Below, piece by piece: positions 9,148 through 18,679 of a stretch of 64,000 nt of DNA (the stretch's first letter is position 1; each line of letters starts with the position of its first letter). Source of the DNA: Rhodobacteraceae bacterium LNNU 3342. GTDB lineage: Bacteria > Pseudomonadota > Alphaproteobacteria > Rhodobacterales > Rhodobacteraceae. The notes under the pieces were generated by a model that worked only from the letters and a program-made list of their open reading frames with translations, ran no database searches and had not been told where the DNA came from. Location: positions 558,001 through 622,000 of the forward strand of contig VUAW01000001.1 in assembly GCA_008711135.1 (NCBI GenBank), written 5' to 3'. Made by a program: the position numbers and the translations under genes.

Positions 9148-9208
9148 CAGGCAAGCCCTTGGATAAGCGACGTTGCATTGGCGGCCCCTGCACGGCGGCC
9201 TCAGGAAG

Positions 9209-9238
9209 AATATGGGCGTGGCCGGTCGTCCCTGCAAG
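9209..9238 (-). promoter_or_regulatory. Sigma-32 (RpoH)-type promoter of hsp20-DUF1150
   Basis: Reading the minus strand, CTTGCAG (9238-9232) and CCCATATT (9216-9209) match the heat-shock sigma factor pattern (CTTG... and CCCATNT) with suitable spacing. A transcript would start near 9201, leaving a leader of about 55 bases before the hsp20 ATG. Gene function and promoter class agree, which raises confidence. Confidence 0.65.
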
Positions 9239-9328
9239 ATCTAGACAGCTAAGCTTTTTCTTCCCGGAAGCCTGCGAAAATGGTATATTGCTGTCCTGGT
9301 CAAAGTGACTCTTGCCGAAGGCAACCCC

Positions 9329-9547
9329 ATGAACGCCCCGATGGAAATGAAAAGCGAAGACGTCCTGCGCATCAAGCTTGAGGTGCTCAGACACGAACAT
9401 CGCGAACTTGATGCAGCCATCCGCCAGCGCGAGGAAGGGGCTGTCGGCGATCCGCTTGCCCTGCGCCGGCTGAAGAAGCAGAAGCTGCTGCTCAAGGACC
9501 AGATTGCGCGGCTCGAGGATATCCTGACCCCGGACATCATTGCCTAG
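9329..9547 (+). CDS. YdcH family protein (DUF465)
   Basis: A 72-residue, almost wholly helical protein of the YdcH/DUF465 family. It contains LEVLRHEHRELDAAIRQRE followed by LRRLKKQKLLLKDQIARLE, the family helical hairpin. Function is unknown. The ATG at 9329 has AAGG seven bases upstream; a GTG 24 bases earlier is a weaker alternative. It is divergent from hsp20 and 48 bases before purE. Confidence 0.85.
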   Translation: MNAPMEMKSEDVLRIKLEVLRHEHRELDAAIRQREEGAVGDPLALRRLKKQKLLLKDQIARLEDILTPDIIA

Positions 9548-9595
9548 CGGCCTGTTCCGACTATAGTGCGGCCTTCCAAAATCAGCGGGGGCGCG

Positions 9596-10084
9596 ATGAC
9601 AGGGATCAGGGTCGGCATCATCATGGGCAGCCAGTCAGACTGGCCCACGATGAAGGAAGCGGCAAAGGTGCTGGACGAACTGGGCGTGGAATATGAATCC
9701 CGCATCGTTTCCGCCCATCGCACGCCGGACCGGCTTTGGGATTATGGCCGCGCCGCCGCAGGGCGCGGGCTGCAGGTGATCATCGCGGGGGCCGGGGGCG
9801 CTGCGCATCTTCCGGGCATGATGGCTTCCAAGACGAGGGTGCCGGTGATCGGCGTTCCGGTCCAGACGCGGGCGCTTTCGGGCGTGGATAGCCTGTATTC
9901 AATCGTTCAGATGCCCAAGGGCTATCCGGTTGCCACGATGGCCATTGGCGCGGCGGGGGCGGCCAACGCGGGGCTCATGGCGGCAGGCATCCTTGCCCTG
10001 AACGACCCGGCGCTCGCGCAGCGGCTCGACGACTGGCGCGACGCGCTCAGCGCATCGATCCCGGAGGAGCCTTCCGATGACTGA
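9596..10084 (+). CDS. purE: N5-carboxyaminoimidazole ribonucleotide mutase
   Basis: PurE (class I) moves the carboxyl group of N5-CAIR to form CAIR in purine synthesis and acts with PurK. The 162-residue protein has [24 protein letters not shown] (active-site histidine), [13 protein letters not shown] and [21 protein letters not shown], all diagnostic. It overlaps purK by eight bases, so the pair is co-translated. Confidence 0.96.
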   Translation: MTGIRVGIIMGSQSDWPTMKEAAKVLDELGVEYESRIVSAHRTPDRLWDYGRAAAGRGLQVIIAGAGGAAHLPGMMASKTRVPVIGVPVQTRALSGVDSLYSIVQMPKGYPVATMAIGAAGAANAGLMAAGILALNDPALAQRLDDWRDALSASIPEEPSDD

Positions 10085-11168
10085 GCCTCTGCGCCCGGGT
10101 TCCACCATAGGCATCCTTGGCGGCGGCCAGCTGGGCCGGATGCTGTCGGTCGCGGCCTCGCGGCTCGGCTTCCGCTGCCACATCTTTGAGCCTGCGGCCA
10201 ATCCCCCGGCCGCCGATGTCGCGCATCAGGTCACGACCTCCAGCTATGACGACCACGCCGCGCTTGGGGCTTTTGCCTCTTCGGTCGATGTCATTACCTA
10301 TGAGTTCGAGAATATCCCGACCGCCGCGCTCGACCTGCTCGAGGCGCAGCGGCCGATCCGCCCGAACCGGCAGGCGTTGGCCATCAGCCAGGACCGGCTG
10401 AGCGAAAAGAGCTTCCTGCAGGATCTTGGTCTGCGCACCGCGCCCTTTGCCGCCGTGGACAGCGCCACGGATCTGGAGGCCGCGCTGGACCGGATCGGCA
10501 CGCCCGCGATTCTCAAGACCCGCCGCTTTGGCTATGACGGCAAAGGGCAGGCCCGCATCATGACGGCGGATGACGCGCCTGCCGCGCTGGCAGCCATGGC
10601 CGGAGCGCCCGCGATTCTGGAAGGCTTCGTGAGCTTCAGCCATGAGGTGTCGGTCATCGCCGCCCGCGGCACCTCGGGCGAGGTTGCCTGTTTCGATCCG
10701 GGCGAAAACGTGCATCGCGATGGCATCCTTCACACCACCACGGTTCCTGCGCGGCTGAACCACGCGCAGCGCACCGATGCCGTGCTGCTGGCGGGCCGCA
10801 TTCTCAACGCGCTCGACTATATCGGCGTCATGGGGGTGGAACTGTTCGTGACGCCGCAAGGGTTGATCGTCAACGAGATCGCGCCGCGCGTCCACAACTC
10901 GGGGCACTGGACCCAGAACGGCTGCGTGGTGGACCAGTTCGAACAGCACATCCGGGCCGTGGCGGGCTGGCCGCTGGCGGATGGGTCACGTCATTCAGAT
11001 GTCGAAATGCTGAACCTGATCGGCGATGACATCGACCGGGTGCCGGAACTGGCCCGGGCGCCGGGAACCGCCATCCATCTTTACGGCAAGGCCGAGGCCC
11101 GGCCGGGGCGCAAGATGGGCCACGTCAACCGCATCATCGTCCCGCATACTGGGCATCCTGGCCGCTGA
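10077..11168 (+). CDS. purK: 5-(Carboxyamino)imidazole ribonucleotide synthase
   Basis: PurK is the ATP-grasp enzyme that makes N5-CAIR from AIR, ATP and bicarbonate, the substrate for PurE. The 363-residue protein begins with [13 protein letters not shown], then shows [17 protein letters not shown] and the [13 protein letters not shown] metal/phosphate region typical of PurK. It starts inside the purE stop region. The 3' end overlaps the convergent lipase-like gene by 35 bases. Confidence 0.96.
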   Translation: MTEPLRPGSTIGILGGGQLGRMLSVAASRLGFRCHIFEPAANPPAADVAHQVTTSSYDDHAALGAFASSVDVITYEFENIPTAALDLLEAQRPIRPNRQALAISQDRLSEKSFLQDLGLRTAPFAAVDSATDLEAALDRIGTPAILKTRRFGYDGKGQARIMTADDAPAALAAMAGAPAILEGFVSFSHEVSVIAARGTSGEVACFDPGENVHRDGILHTTTVPARLNHAQRTDAVLLAGRILNALDYIGVMGVELFVTPQGLIVNEIAPRVHNSGHWTQNGCVVDQFEQHIRAVAGWPLADGSRHSDVEMLNLIGDDIDRVPELARAPGTAIHLYGKAEARPGRKMGHVNRIIVPHTGHPGR

Positions 11169-11880
11169 CCAAGGTGGCCACCGCCGTCCGCAGGGTCAGG
11201 TCGGCATTGAAACTCCCCTCGCGCAGGAATTCCATCGTCTGCGCGATGACCACGGGGTTGAGCATCATGAAGGTATGGGTGACCGGCAGCACGATATGGT
11301 CATCCATCCCCTCCAGCCTTGTGCTTTGCACGGACACCTTGCCATCGTCCGGCCCCTCGATCATCGAGGAATAGATCGGGTTCAGCGACAGGTGCCCGGC
11401 AATGATGCCCAGTTCGAACCACGCCGGGCCCAGCTGGTTGGGAAGGCTGTCCTCGCCGGTGCCCAGCTCCTGCCCTGCCGGGCCGTTGATCCACTCGAAC
11501 GGCTCCAGCCCGCTCAGGTTGTCCACCAGTTCTGACCCGTGGTTCGGCGGGGCCAGCATCACTACCCGCCCCATGTTCTGCGGGCGGTTGTCCTCCAGCC
11601 AGTAGCGCAGGATCACACCGCCCATGGAGTGGGTAACGAAATGAACGCGCTCCTCACCGCATTCTTCAACCGCCGGCCGGACATAGGCGGCAAGATCGGT
11701 GATCGGCATCAGGGTCGAGGGATAGCCGTCGTTCACGACATGATAGCCCTGCGCCGACAGGGCCTCCTCCATCACCAGGAGCGAGGCCTCGGTCCGGGCC
11801 AGGCCGTGCAGAAGCACCACGCAATCGGCCCGCGCCATCGGCGCAACAAGCAGGGCGACAAGTAAGGCAAGTACTCGCAT
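11134..11880 (-). CDS. Secreted alpha/beta hydrolase, lipase-like
   Basis: A 248-residue alpha/beta hydrolase with a probable signal peptide (residues 1-18, ending PMARA before DC). [10 protein letters not shown] supplies the oxyanion-hole region, and VTHSMGG holds the nucleophilic serine in a GxSxG-like elbow (HSMGG). A late VTHTFMM probably carries the catalytic histidine. It resembles triacylglycerol lipase/PGAP1-like proteins common in Rhodobacteraceae. The substrate is unknown; location is probably periplasmic. It lies tail to tail with purK. Confidence 0.8.
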   Translation of the reverse strand: MRVLALLVALLVAPMARADCVVLLHGLARTEASLLVMEEALSAQGYHVVNDGYPSTLMPITDLAAYVRPAVEECGEERVHFVTHSMGGVILRYWLEDNRPQNMGRVVMLAPPNHGSELVDNLSGLEPFEWINGPAGQELGTGEDSLPNQLGPAWFELGIIAGHLSLNPIYSSMIEGPDDGKVSVQSTRLEGMDDHIVLPVTHTFMMLNPVVIAQTMEFLREGSFNADLTLRTAVATLVSGQDAQYAGR

Positions 11881-11892
11881 CCCTTATTACAT

Positions 11893-11927
11893 AGAAAGCG
11901 CCCCGCGAGGGGCGAGCGGCGCTTTCT
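11893..11927 (-). terminator. Terminator-like hairpin downstream of the ABM-domain gene
   Basis: Ten-base stem AGAAAGCGCC (11893-11902) / GGCGCTTTCT (11918-11927) lies 19 bases past the stop of the minus-strand ABM-domain gene. T-rich sequence follows on that strand. It separates that gene from the lipase-like gene. Confidence 0.65.
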
Positions 11928-11945
11928 ACACATCACCGTGCGCAG

Positions 11946-12260
11946 CTATGGCGTGACGGTCTGGATCGCGTCAAAGACCTCAAGCTCTGGCGGGGCAAGG
12001 TAAAGCCCTGCGTTGCCCCCTGCCCCCTTGTGCGCCGCGCGGAACGCCTCTGACCGGGTCCAGTCTTCGAAGGCGGCGCGGCTTTCCCACATGGTGTGCG
12101 AGGCATAAAGCACGTGATCGTCCCGCACCGGCCCCTTCATCAGGTGGAACGAGACGAAGCCGGGAACCTCTGCCAGATGGCTGTCGCGGGTCTTCCACAC
12201 CGTCTCGAAGGCTTCCTCTTGCCCCGTCTTCACGCGGAAACGATTCATCGTCAGGAACAT
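11946..12260 (-). CDS. Antibiotic biosynthesis monooxygenase (ABM) domain protein
   Basis: A 104-residue ferredoxin-like fold protein of the ABM/YgiN group. Typical signs are MFLTMNRFRVKTGQEEAFETVW at the start, VPGFVSFHLMKG and the YASHTMWESRAAFEDWTRSEAFRAAH motif. Relatives include quinone monooxygenases and IsdG-like haem-degrading enzymes, and the sequence alone does not separate them. The ATG at 12260 has GAGG at the right distance; the GTG two codons upstream is less likely. Confidence 0.85.
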   Translation of the reverse strand: MFLTMNRFRVKTGQEEAFETVWKTRDSHLAEVPGFVSFHLMKGPVRDDHVLYASHTMWESRAAFEDWTRSEAFRAAHKGAGGNAGLYLAPPELEVFDAIQTVTP

Positions 12261-12370
12261 TGTCACCTCTATATGGGGGTCAGGTCCGAACTCTGGCCTT
12301 TGGCCGCAGTTCAGGGCATCAAGGGACCAAGGTCAAGCCCTGCGGCCGCAGGGCACGGAAGGAGACGGGC

Positions 12371-13048
12371 ATGAAACTCTTTGTCGGGCTGGGCAATCCG
12401 GGCGCGAAATACGCGGGGAACCGGCACAACATCGGCTTCATGGCGCTGGACCGGATTGCCAAGGATCACGACTTCGGCCCGTGGCGGGCGCGCTTTCAGG
12501 GTCAGGTCACCGAGGGGCGGCTGGGCCGGGAAAAGGTGATCTTGCTGAAGCCCGAAACCTTCATGAACCTGTCCGGCCAGTCGGTGGGCGAAGCCATGCG
12601 CTATCACAAGCTGACGCCCGAAGATGTCATCGTCTTTCACGACGAACTCGACCTCGCCCCCGGCAAGGCGCGGGTGAAACAGGGCGGCGGCCATGCCGGG
12701 CACAATGGCCTGCGGTCGATCCACCAGCACATCGGCGACTCCTATGGCCGCGTCCGCCTTGGGATCGGGCATCCCGGGCACAAGGACCGGGTGGCGCCCT
12801 ATGTGCTTTCCGATTTCGCCAAGGCCGATGCGGACTGGCTTGATGACCTGCTCCGGGGCCTGTCGGATGGCGCCCCTGCCCTTGCCGATGGCGACAGCGG
12901 GCGGTTCATGAACGCAGTCGCCCTGCGTACTGCGCCGCCCCGCGCATCCTCCGGAACCGCGCCGGAGCCGCCCGAACCCGCCCCCGCAAAACCCGCGACC
13001 GAAGACGCGCGAAGCCCGCTCCAGCGCCTCGCGGACCGCTTCCGGTAA
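12371..13048 (+). CDS. pth: Peptidyl-tRNA hydrolase
   Basis: Pth releases peptides from prematurely dropped peptidyl-tRNA. The 225-residue protein has KLFVGLGNPGAKYAGNRHNIGF with the catalytic histidine, KPETFMNLSGQSVG, FHDELDLAPGKAR and GGGHAGHNGLRSI. After the conserved 190 residues comes a Pro/Ala-rich tail of about 35 residues, frequent in alphaproteobacterial Pth. The frame is open further upstream, but homology begins at the ATG at 12371, which is preceded by GGAG. The DUF2237 gene follows after 11 bases. Confidence 0.95.
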   Translation: MKLFVGLGNPGAKYAGNRHNIGFMALDRIAKDHDFGPWRARFQGQVTEGRLGREKVILLKPETFMNLSGQSVGEAMRYHKLTPEDVIVFHDELDLAPGKARVKQGGGHAGHNGLRSIHQHIGDSYGRVRLGIGHPGHKDRVAPYVLSDFAKADADWLDDLLRGLSDGAPALADGDSGRFMNAVALRTAPPRASSGTAPEPPEPAPAKPATEDARSPLQRLADRFR

Positions 13049-13059
13049 GGAGAGTTGAC

Positions 13060-13428
13060 ATGATGGACCCCTCGCTGAACGTCCTCGGCACGCGGCTGGA
13101 GACCTGCTCCGTCGCGCCGCTGACCGGCTTCTTCCGCAATGGCTGCTGCGACACCGGCCCATCGGACGCCGGGCGCCACACGGTTTGCGCGGTGATGACG
13201 AACGAATTCCTCGCCCTGTCGAAATACCTCGGCAATGACCTGAGCACCCCGCGGCCAGAGTTCGGCTTCAGCGGCCTCAAGGAAGGCGACCGCTGGTGCC
13301 TGTGCGCCGGGCGTTTCCTGCAGGCCCATGACGAAGGCGCGGCCCCACGGGTCAACTTGGCCGCGACCCATCAGCGGACGCTCGAAATCGTTCCCTTGGA
13401 AATCCTGCAGCAATACGCGCTCGACTGA
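13060..13428 (+). CDS. DUF2237 family protein
   Basis: A 122-residue DUF2237 protein. The family pattern is visible: NVLGTRLETCSVAPLTGFFRNGCCDTG, then HTVCAVMTNEFLALSKYLGNDLSTP and DRWCLCAGRF. Several conserved cysteines are present (NGCC, TVCAV, WCLCAG). Function is unknown. It follows pth with a good AAGGAGAG ribosome binding site, so the two are probably co-transcribed. Confidence 0.88.
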   Translation: MMDPSLNVLGTRLETCSVAPLTGFFRNGCCDTGPSDAGRHTVCAVMTNEFLALSKYLGNDLSTPRPEFGFSGLKEGDRWCLCAGRFLQAHDEGAAPRVNLAATHQRTLEIVPLEILQQYALD

Positions 13429-13430
13429 CG

Positions 13431-13455
13431 AAAAAGGCCGCGCGTCAGCGCGGCC
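13431..13455 (-). terminator. Rho-independent terminator after trpB
   Basis: On the minus strand the stem GGCCGCGC-TGAC-GCGCGGCC (13455-13436) is followed by TTTTT (13435-13431). It ends the trpF-trpB transcript and lies between the convergent DUF2237 gene and trpB. Confidence 0.85.
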
Positions 13456-13501
13456 CGGCCCAACGGGATGAGGCGCGTCAGCGCCGAAGACGGGCGGAGC
13501 C

Positions 13502-14728
13502 CTACGCCGTGAGATCGACGTTCAGCGCCTTGGCCACTGTGAAGATGTCCTTGTCGCCGCGCCCGCACATGTTCATCACGATCAGGTGGTCTGCCGGCAG
13601 CGTCGGCGCGATCTTCACCACATGGGCCAGTGCATGGCTCGGTTCCAGCGCGGGGATGATCCCTTCCTGCTGGCAGCAAAGCTGGAAGGCCGCCAATGCC
13701 TCAACATCGGTGATCGCCACGTATTCCGCCCGGCCGATCTCGTGCAGCCAAGCATGTTCCGGCCCGATTCCCGGGTAGTCGAGTCCTGCCGAGATTGAAT
13801 AGCCTTCGAGGATCTGCCCGTCCCCGTCCTGCAGCAGGTAGGTGCGGTTACCGTGCAGCACACCGGGACGCCCGCCCGTCAGGCTCGCGCAGTGCTGCAT
13901 CTTTTCGTCCACGCCCTTGCCGCCGGCCTCGACACCGATGATCCGCACGTCCTTGTCGTCAAGGAACGGGTAGAACAGCCCCATTGCGTTCGACCCGCCG
14001 CCGATCGCGGCGATGATCGTGTCGGGCAAGCGTCCTTCCCGCTCCATGATCTGCTCGCGCACTTCCTTGCCGATGATCGACTGGAAGTCCCGCACCATGG
14101 CGGGATAGGGATGCGGCCCCGCCACCGTCCCGATGCAGTAAAAGGTGTCGTGTACATTGGTCACCCAGTCGCGCAGCGCGTCGTTCATCGCGTCCTTGAG
14201 CGTCCCGCGCCCCGAGGTCACGGGAATCACCTCCGCCCCCAGCAGCTTCATGCGGAACACGTTCGGCGCCTGCCGTTCCACGTCATGGGCGCCCATGTAG
14301 ACCACGCACTTCAGCCCGAAGCGTGCGCAGACAGTGGCCGTCGCCACGCCGTGCTGTCCTGCCCCGGTTTCCGCGATGATCCGGGTCTTGCCCATGCGCC
14401 GCGCCAGCAGGATCTGCCCCAGCACGTTGTTGATCTTGTGCGCGCCGGTGTGGTTCAGTTCGTCTCGCTTGAGGTAGACCTTGGCGCCGCCCAGATACTC
14501 CGTCAGCCGTTCCGCGAAGTAGAGCGGGCTTGGCCGACCGACGTAGTGCTTCCACAGGTCGTCCATCTCGGCCCAGAAGCTTTCGTCCGTCTTGGCCCGT
14601 TCGTATTCCTCTTCCAGCGCCAGGATCAGCGGCATGAGCGTTTCCGACACGAAGCGCCCGCCGAAGTCGCCGAACCGCCCGTTCTCGTCCGGCCCAGTCA
14701 TGAAGCTGTTGATAAGGTCCTCGGCCAT
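13502..14728 (-). CDS. trpB: Tryptophan synthase beta chain
   Basis: TrpB condenses indole with serine using PLP. At 408 residues it is a standard TrpB1: [18 protein letters not shown] at the start, the PLP lysine in [25 protein letters not shown], and the phosphate-binding [13 protein letters not shown]. It lies one base downstream of trpF, with a GAGGAGA ribosome binding site inside the trpF end. trpA is not adjacent in this window. Confidence 0.97.
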   Translation of the reverse strand: MAEDLINSFMTGPDENGRFGDFGGRFVSETLMPLILALEEEYERAKTDESFWAEMDDLWKHYVGRPSPLYFAERLTEYLGGAKVYLKRDELNHTGAHKINNVLGQILLARRMGKTRIIAETGAGQHGVATATVCARFGLKCVVYMGAHDVERQAPNVFRMKLLGAEVIPVTSGRGTLKDAMNDALRDWVTNVHDTFYCIGTVAGPHPYPAMVRDFQSIIGKEVREQIMEREGRLPDTIIAAIGGGSNAMGLFYPFLDDKDVRIIGVEAGGKGVDEKMQHCASLTGGRPGVLHGNRTYLLQDGDGQILEGYSISAGLDYPGIGPEHAWLHEIGRAEYVAITDVEALAAFQLCCQQEGIIPALEPSHALAHVVKIAPTLPADHLIVMNMCGRGDKDIFTVAKALNVDLTA

Positions 14729-14729
14729 C

Positions 14730-15371
14730 TCATTCTCCTCGTGCGGCGCTGATGAAGCGCGCGATCATCCGTTCATCTTTCAGCCCCGGCGCGGTTTCGA
14801 CACCAGAGGACACATCCACCTGCCGCGCGCCAGTCAACCGGCCTGCCTCGGCCACATTTTCTGCCGTCAGGCCACCCGCCAACATCCAGGGCTTCGGCCA
14901 GCGACGACCGGCGATCAGCCGCCAGTCAAAGGCCAGTCCGTTTCCGCCCGGAAGCGCAGCACCCTTCGGAGCTTTCGCATCTACAAGGATTTGGTCCGCC
15001 ACGTTCATATGGGCATCCAGTGCCGCAAGGTCTTCGGCCCCGGCAATTCCGACCGCCTTCATGACGGGCAGGCCAAAGCGGGCCTTGACCTCGGCCACCC
15101 GGGCCGGCGTCTCTTTGCCGTGAAGCTGCAGCATGTCCAGCGGCACCGCCGCCACGATTGCGTCCAGCAGGGCGTCGTCGGCATCGACCGTCAGCGCGAC
15201 CTTGGCCACACCGGGCGGGACCGCACCCGCCAGCGCCCGGGCCGTGTCGATATCCACATTCCGCGGAGAACGTTTAAAGAAGACAAACCCGACATAGGCC
15301 GCGCCAGCCCGTGCGGCGCAGTCCACGTCTTCGGGGCGGCTCAGTCCGCAGATCTTGACGCGCATGTCCAT
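14730..15371 (-). CDS. trpF: Phosphoribosylanthranilate isomerase
   Basis: TrpF performs the Amadori rearrangement of phosphoribosylanthranilate. The 213-residue TIM-barrel protein has [12 protein letters not shown], the [14 protein letters not shown] loop, LQLHGKE, and [13 protein letters not shown] with VDVSSGVE near the C-terminus. An ATG two codons later (15365) is an alternative start, and neither has a clear ribosome binding site. The lapA gene ends ten bases upstream. Confidence 0.96.
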   Translation of the reverse strand: MDMRVKICGLSRPEDVDCAARAGAAYVGFVFFKRSPRNVDIDTARALAGAVPPGVAKVALTVDADDALLDAIVAAVPLDMLQLHGKETPARVAEVKARFGLPVMKAVGIAGAEDLAALDAHMNVADQILVDAKAPKGAALPGGNGLAFDWRLIAGRRWPKPWMLAGGLTAENVAEAGRLTGARQVDVSSGVETAPGLKDERMIARFISAARGE

Positions 15372-15380
15372 GACATGCGT

Positions 15381-15740
15381 CTAACGCGCCCGGCTTCCAT
15401 CCTCAAGCAGGGCGAGCACGTCATCACGCGGTTCTGTACCCTTTTCGCGGATCTGGCTCATCTCTGCCTCCAGGCGGCTCAGGCGGCGCTGGGCGCGGGC
15501 GGCTTCGGCGCGGATGCGATGTTCGCGCAGCCATTCCCAGATGAAGCCCAGCATCAGGCCGATGACGATGCTGCCCAGAATCACCAGGAACAGCGGCAAC
15601 TGCACAGACCAGTTGTTCTGGGCCAGCCCTGCAAGATCCTCGGGCAACAGGCGCAGGGTAACGACGCCCCGGTTCGCCACCGCGATGGTCAGCAGGATCA
15701 GCCCGATCAGGGCCAGGAAGGCATATTTGACGTATCTCAT
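15381..15740 (-). CDS. lapA: LapA family membrane protein (DUF1049)
   Basis: A 119-residue protein with two N-terminal membrane helices (about residues 7-25 and 48-68) followed by a cytoplasmic coiled coil ([23 protein letters not shown]). This is the LapA layout; in E. coli LapA works with LapB in controlling LpxC and lipopolysaccharide synthesis. No lapB is adjacent here. The start overlaps the ihfB stop by four bases, so it is coupled to ihfB. Confidence 0.85.
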   Translation of the reverse strand: MRYVKYAFLALIGLILLTIAVANRGVVTLRLLPEDLAGLAQNNWSVQLPLFLVILGSIVIGLMLGFIWEWLREHRIRAEAARAQRRLSRLEAEMSQIREKGTEPRDDVLALLEDGSRAR

Positions 15741-16033
15741 TCTGGGCGCGGGTCCTTGCCGTTCAACCGATCCCGCAGCAACTTGCCGGTCTTGAAGAAC
15801 GGAACGCTCTTCTCGTCGACCTCGACCGAGTCGCCGGTCCGGGGATTGCGGCCCACCCGCGCGTCCCGCTTCTTGACGGAAAACGCGCCGAAGCCGCGAA
15901 GTTCGACCCGGTCGCCCCGGGCCATGGCCTCGATGATCTCCTCGAAGATCGTGTTCACGATACGCTCCACATCGCGCTGATAAAGATGCGGGTTTTCCTC
16001 GGCAATCTTCTGGATCAGTTCCGACCGTATCAT
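15737..16033 (-). CDS. ihfB: Integration host factor subunit beta
   Basis: A 98-residue HU/IHF-fold DNA-bending protein. The N-terminal [26 protein letters not shown] and the [26 protein letters not shown] arm region are specific to IhfB. IHF is a heterodimer; ihfA lies elsewhere. A plausible promoter is visible at 16089-16116, giving a leader of about 50 bases. Transcription probably continues into lapA and possibly trpF-trpB. Confidence 0.96.
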   Translation of the reverse strand: MIRSELIQKIAEENPHLYQRDVERIVNTIFEEIIEAMARGDRVELRGFGAFSVKKRDARVGRNPRTGDSVEVDEKSVPFFKTGKLLRDRLNGKDPRPE

Positions 16034-16088
16034 GGCAATCGTTCCCCCCGCGGCGGCCGTTAGGCGCGCCTACCTTGTCACTTTAAAG

Positions 16089-16116
16089 ACTATAGGCGGA
16101 TTCCAGCACAGGACAA
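16089..16116 (-). promoter_or_regulatory. Candidate sigma-70 promoter of ihfB
   Basis: On the minus strand TTGTCC (16116-16111) and TATAGT (16094-16089) are separated by 16 bases, with the -10 box matching five of six consensus positions. It lies 55 bases upstream of the ihfB start. Confidence 0.55.
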
Positions 16117-16217
16117 TTGAAAAGCCAATAGATAGACAGGGTTAGAAGACAACGCCGCCCCTGCCCCGGCAGCGGCCGCGGCAAAAGCGGCGGATGTTTG
16201 CCGGTTGGATGCCGGAA

Positions 16218-16248
16218 CGCAAACGGCCCCGCGCCGGGGCGGGGCCGT
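16218..16248 (-). terminator. Rho-independent terminator after rpsA
   Basis: On the minus strand CGGCCCC (16247-16241 read as complement) pairs with GGGGCCG (16230-16224) around a GC-rich loop and is followed by TTTGCGTT. It begins 23 bases after the rpsA stop. Confidence 0.75.
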
Positions 16249-16270
16249 CCGTTCAGCCGTCAGGCTGATC

Positions 16271-17953
16271 TTAGCTGCGGTTGCCTTTCAGCGCCGCGCT
16301 GAGGATGTCGCCCAGCGACGCGCCCGAATCGGACGAGCCATACTGTTCGACTGCCTCTTTTTCTTCCGCGATCTCGCGGGCCTTGATCGACAGGCCCAGA
16401 CGGCGGGTCTTGGCGTCCACGTTGGTCACGCGCACGTCGACCTTGTCACCGACCTGGAAGCGCTCGGGGCGCTGTTCGGCACGGTCACGGCTCAGGTCCG
16501 AACGACGGATGAAGGACTTCATGCCGTTGTACTCGACCTCGATGCCGCCATCCTCGATCGCCGTCACGTTGACGGTGATGATCGAACCGCGCTTCACGCC
16601 GTCGATGGCTTCCGAGAAGGTATCCTCACCCAGAGCTTTGATCGAGAGCGAGATACGCTCTTTCTCGACGTCGACCTCAAGCACTGCCGCCTGGACCACG
16701 TCGCCCTTGCGGTAGTTCTGGATGGCGTCTTCGCCGCGCTGATCCCAGGACAGGTCCGAAAGGTGGACCATGCCGTCGATGTCGTTGTCGAGGCCGATGA
16801 ACAGACCGAATTCGGTGATGTTCTTGACTTCGCCTTCGATCGTGGAACCAACCGGATGGGTTTCAGCAAAGACTTCCCACGGGTTGCGCATGGTCTGCTT
16901 CAGACCCAGCGACACGCGGCGCTTGGCGCTGTCGATTTCCAGCACCATGACGTCCACTTCCTGCGAGGTGGAGACGATCTTGCCGGGGTGCACGTTCTTC
17001 TTGGTCCAGGACATTTCGGACACGTGGACCAGACCTTCGACACCGGCTTCGAGTTCGACGAACGCGCCGTAGTCGGTGATGTTGGTCACGCGGCCCTTGT
17101 GGACCGAACCCAGCGGATAGCGACGTTCCACCGCGTCCCACGGATCTTCCTGCAGCTGTTTCATGCCGAGGCTGATGCGGTGGGTTTCCTTGTTGATCTT
17201 GATGACCTGAACTTTCAGGGTCTCGCCGATCGACAGGATTTCCGACGGGTGGTTCACACGGCGCCATGCCATGTCGGTGACGTGCAGCAGGCCGTCAACG
17301 CCGCCCAGGTCAACGAACGCACCGTATTCGGTGATGTTCTTGACCACGCCATCCACGACCATGCCTTCGGACAGCTTGCCGATGACTTCGGCGCGCTGCT
17401 CGGCACGCGATTCTTCGAGAATCGCACGGCGCGAGACGACGATGTTGCCACGGCGACGATCCATTTTCAGGATCTGGAACGGCTGCTTCATGCCCATCAG
17501 CGGGCCAGCGTCGCGCACGGGGCGCACGTCAACCTGGCTGCCGGGAAGGAAGGCCACAGCGCCGCCGAGGTCGACCGTGAAGCCGCCCTTGACGCGACCG
17601 AAGATCGCGCCTTCGACACGCTCTTCTTTCTCGTAGGCTTTCTCCAAGCGATCCCATGCCTCTTCGCGGCGCGCTTTTTCGCGGCTGATCGAGGCTTCGC
17701 CACGGGCATTTTCCACGCGGTCAAGGTAGACCTCGACCTCGTCGCCGACAGCGATTTCAGGGGCTTCGCCGGGGTTAGCGAATTCTTTCAGATCGACGCG
17801 GCCTTCCATTTTGTAGCCGACGTCGATGATGGCCTGGCCCGCCTCGATGGCGATGACCTTGCCTTTGACAACCGAACCTTCGTCCGGCGTGTCGATTTCG
17901 AAGCTTTCCTGCAGAAGGGCTTCGAACTCTTCCATGGTTGCTTTAGCGCACAT
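16271..17953 (-). CDS. rpsA: 30S ribosomal protein S1
   Basis: A 560-residue protein of six S1 RNA-binding OB domains. The repeated signatures ITEYGAFVDLGGVDGLLHVTDM, ITDYGAFVELEAGVEGLVHVSEM and ITEFGLFIGL mark successive domains. S1 lets the ribosome bind structured mRNAs. The N-terminus MCAKATMEEFEALLQESFEID is the Rhodobacteraceae form, with AAGGAT about ten bases upstream of the ATG. It lies downstream of cmk, with ihfB further on, an order conserved in proteobacteria (cmk-rpsA-ihfB). Confidence 0.97.
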   Translation of the reverse strand: MCAKATMEEFEALLQESFEIDTPDEGSVVKGKVIAIEAGQAIIDVGYKMEGRVDLKEFANPGEAPEIAVGDEVEVYLDRVENARGEASISREKARREEAWDRLEKAYEKEERVEGAIFGRVKGGFTVDLGGAVAFLPGSQVDVRPVRDAGPLMGMKQPFQILKMDRRRGNIVVSRRAILEESRAEQRAEVIGKLSEGMVVDGVVKNITEYGAFVDLGGVDGLLHVTDMAWRRVNHPSEILSIGETLKVQVIKINKETHRISLGMKQLQEDPWDAVERRYPLGSVHKGRVTNITDYGAFVELEAGVEGLVHVSEMSWTKKNVHPGKIVSTSQEVDVMVLEIDSAKRRVSLGLKQTMRNPWEVFAETHPVGSTIEGEVKNITEFGLFIGLDNDIDGMVHLSDLSWDQRGEDAIQNYRKGDVVQAAVLEVDVEKERISLSIKALGEDTFSEAIDGVKRGSIITVNVTAIEDGGIEVEYNGMKSFIRRSDLSRDRAEQRPERFQVGDKVDVRVTNVDAKTRRLGLSIKAREIAEEKEAVEQYGSSDSGASLGDILSAALKGNRS

Positions 17954-18061
17954 GCGTCAGTTGATCCTTTTCAAGTGCTTTTCACTGGCCATGCGGTTGG
18001 CTCCGCCGGTCTTTGTTAACGTCAGAAAGATGTATGCCAGCAAACGCGAAAGGGCCGTGGC

Positions 18062-18679
18062 TTAACCCCGACCCTGCCCCATTTGCCTCTCGATGGCTTC
18101 ACACGCCTTCTTGACTGCACTTTCTATAGTCAGTTCTGTCGTGTCAAGCAAGACCGCATCGTCGGCGGGCTTCAGCGGCGCAGCCGCCCGGTCGCGGTCG
18201 CGGGCATCGCGGGCGCGCAGATCCTCCAGCACCTCGGCAAACGATGTGGCCGCACCGCCGGCCCGCAGTTCCTGCCAGCGCCGCTCTGCCCGCACCTCGT
18301 CCGAGGCGGTGACGTAAAGCTTCACCTCGGCGTCGGGGCAGATCACCGTACCGATGTCGCGCCCGTCCAGAACCGCACCACCTTCGCGCCGGGCAAAGGT
18401 CTGCTGGAAGGCCACCAGCGCCGCCCGCACTTCCGGGATTGCGGCGACGCGGCTTGCGGCCTGCCCCGCCTCGGCACTGCGCAGGTCGTCGCGACGCAGA
18501 TCCTCAGGCCGCAGCCCCCGGGCCGCCGCGATGGGATCGCCGCCCAGAGCCCCTACCGCGCGGTAGAGCAACCCGGTGTCCAGGTGGGCGAACCCGAAAT
18601 GCGCCGCAACGGCACGGCTGATCGTGCCCTTTCCGGCGGCAGCGGGGCCGTCAATAGCGACCGTGAAACGTTTAACCAC
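18062..18679 (-). CDS. cmk: (d)CMP kinase
   Basis: Cmk phosphorylates CMP and dCMP. The protein (205 residues from the GTG at 18679) starts with [21 protein letters not shown], the P-loop, and contains the conserved [23 protein letters not shown] block. The GTG has GGAG seven bases upstream and overlaps the aroA stop codon by eight bases, which is why I prefer it to the TTG two codons earlier. It is co-transcribed with aroA. Confidence 0.94.
   Translation of the reverse strand: MVKRFTVAIDGPAAAGKGTISRAVAAHFGFAHLDTGLLYRAVGALGGDPIAAARGLRPEDLRRDDLRSAEAGQAASRVAAIPEVRAALVAFQQTFARREGGAVLDGRDIGTVICPDAEVKLYVTASDEVRAERRWQELRAGGAATSFAEVLEDLRARDARDRDRAAAPLKPADDAVLLDTTELTIESAVKKACEAIERQMGQGRG

Noticed and set aside
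16205-18019. A 604-codon open frame antisense to rpsA
   Set aside because: It is the complement of the six S1 repeats, with repetitive composition explained by them, and has no domain of its own.
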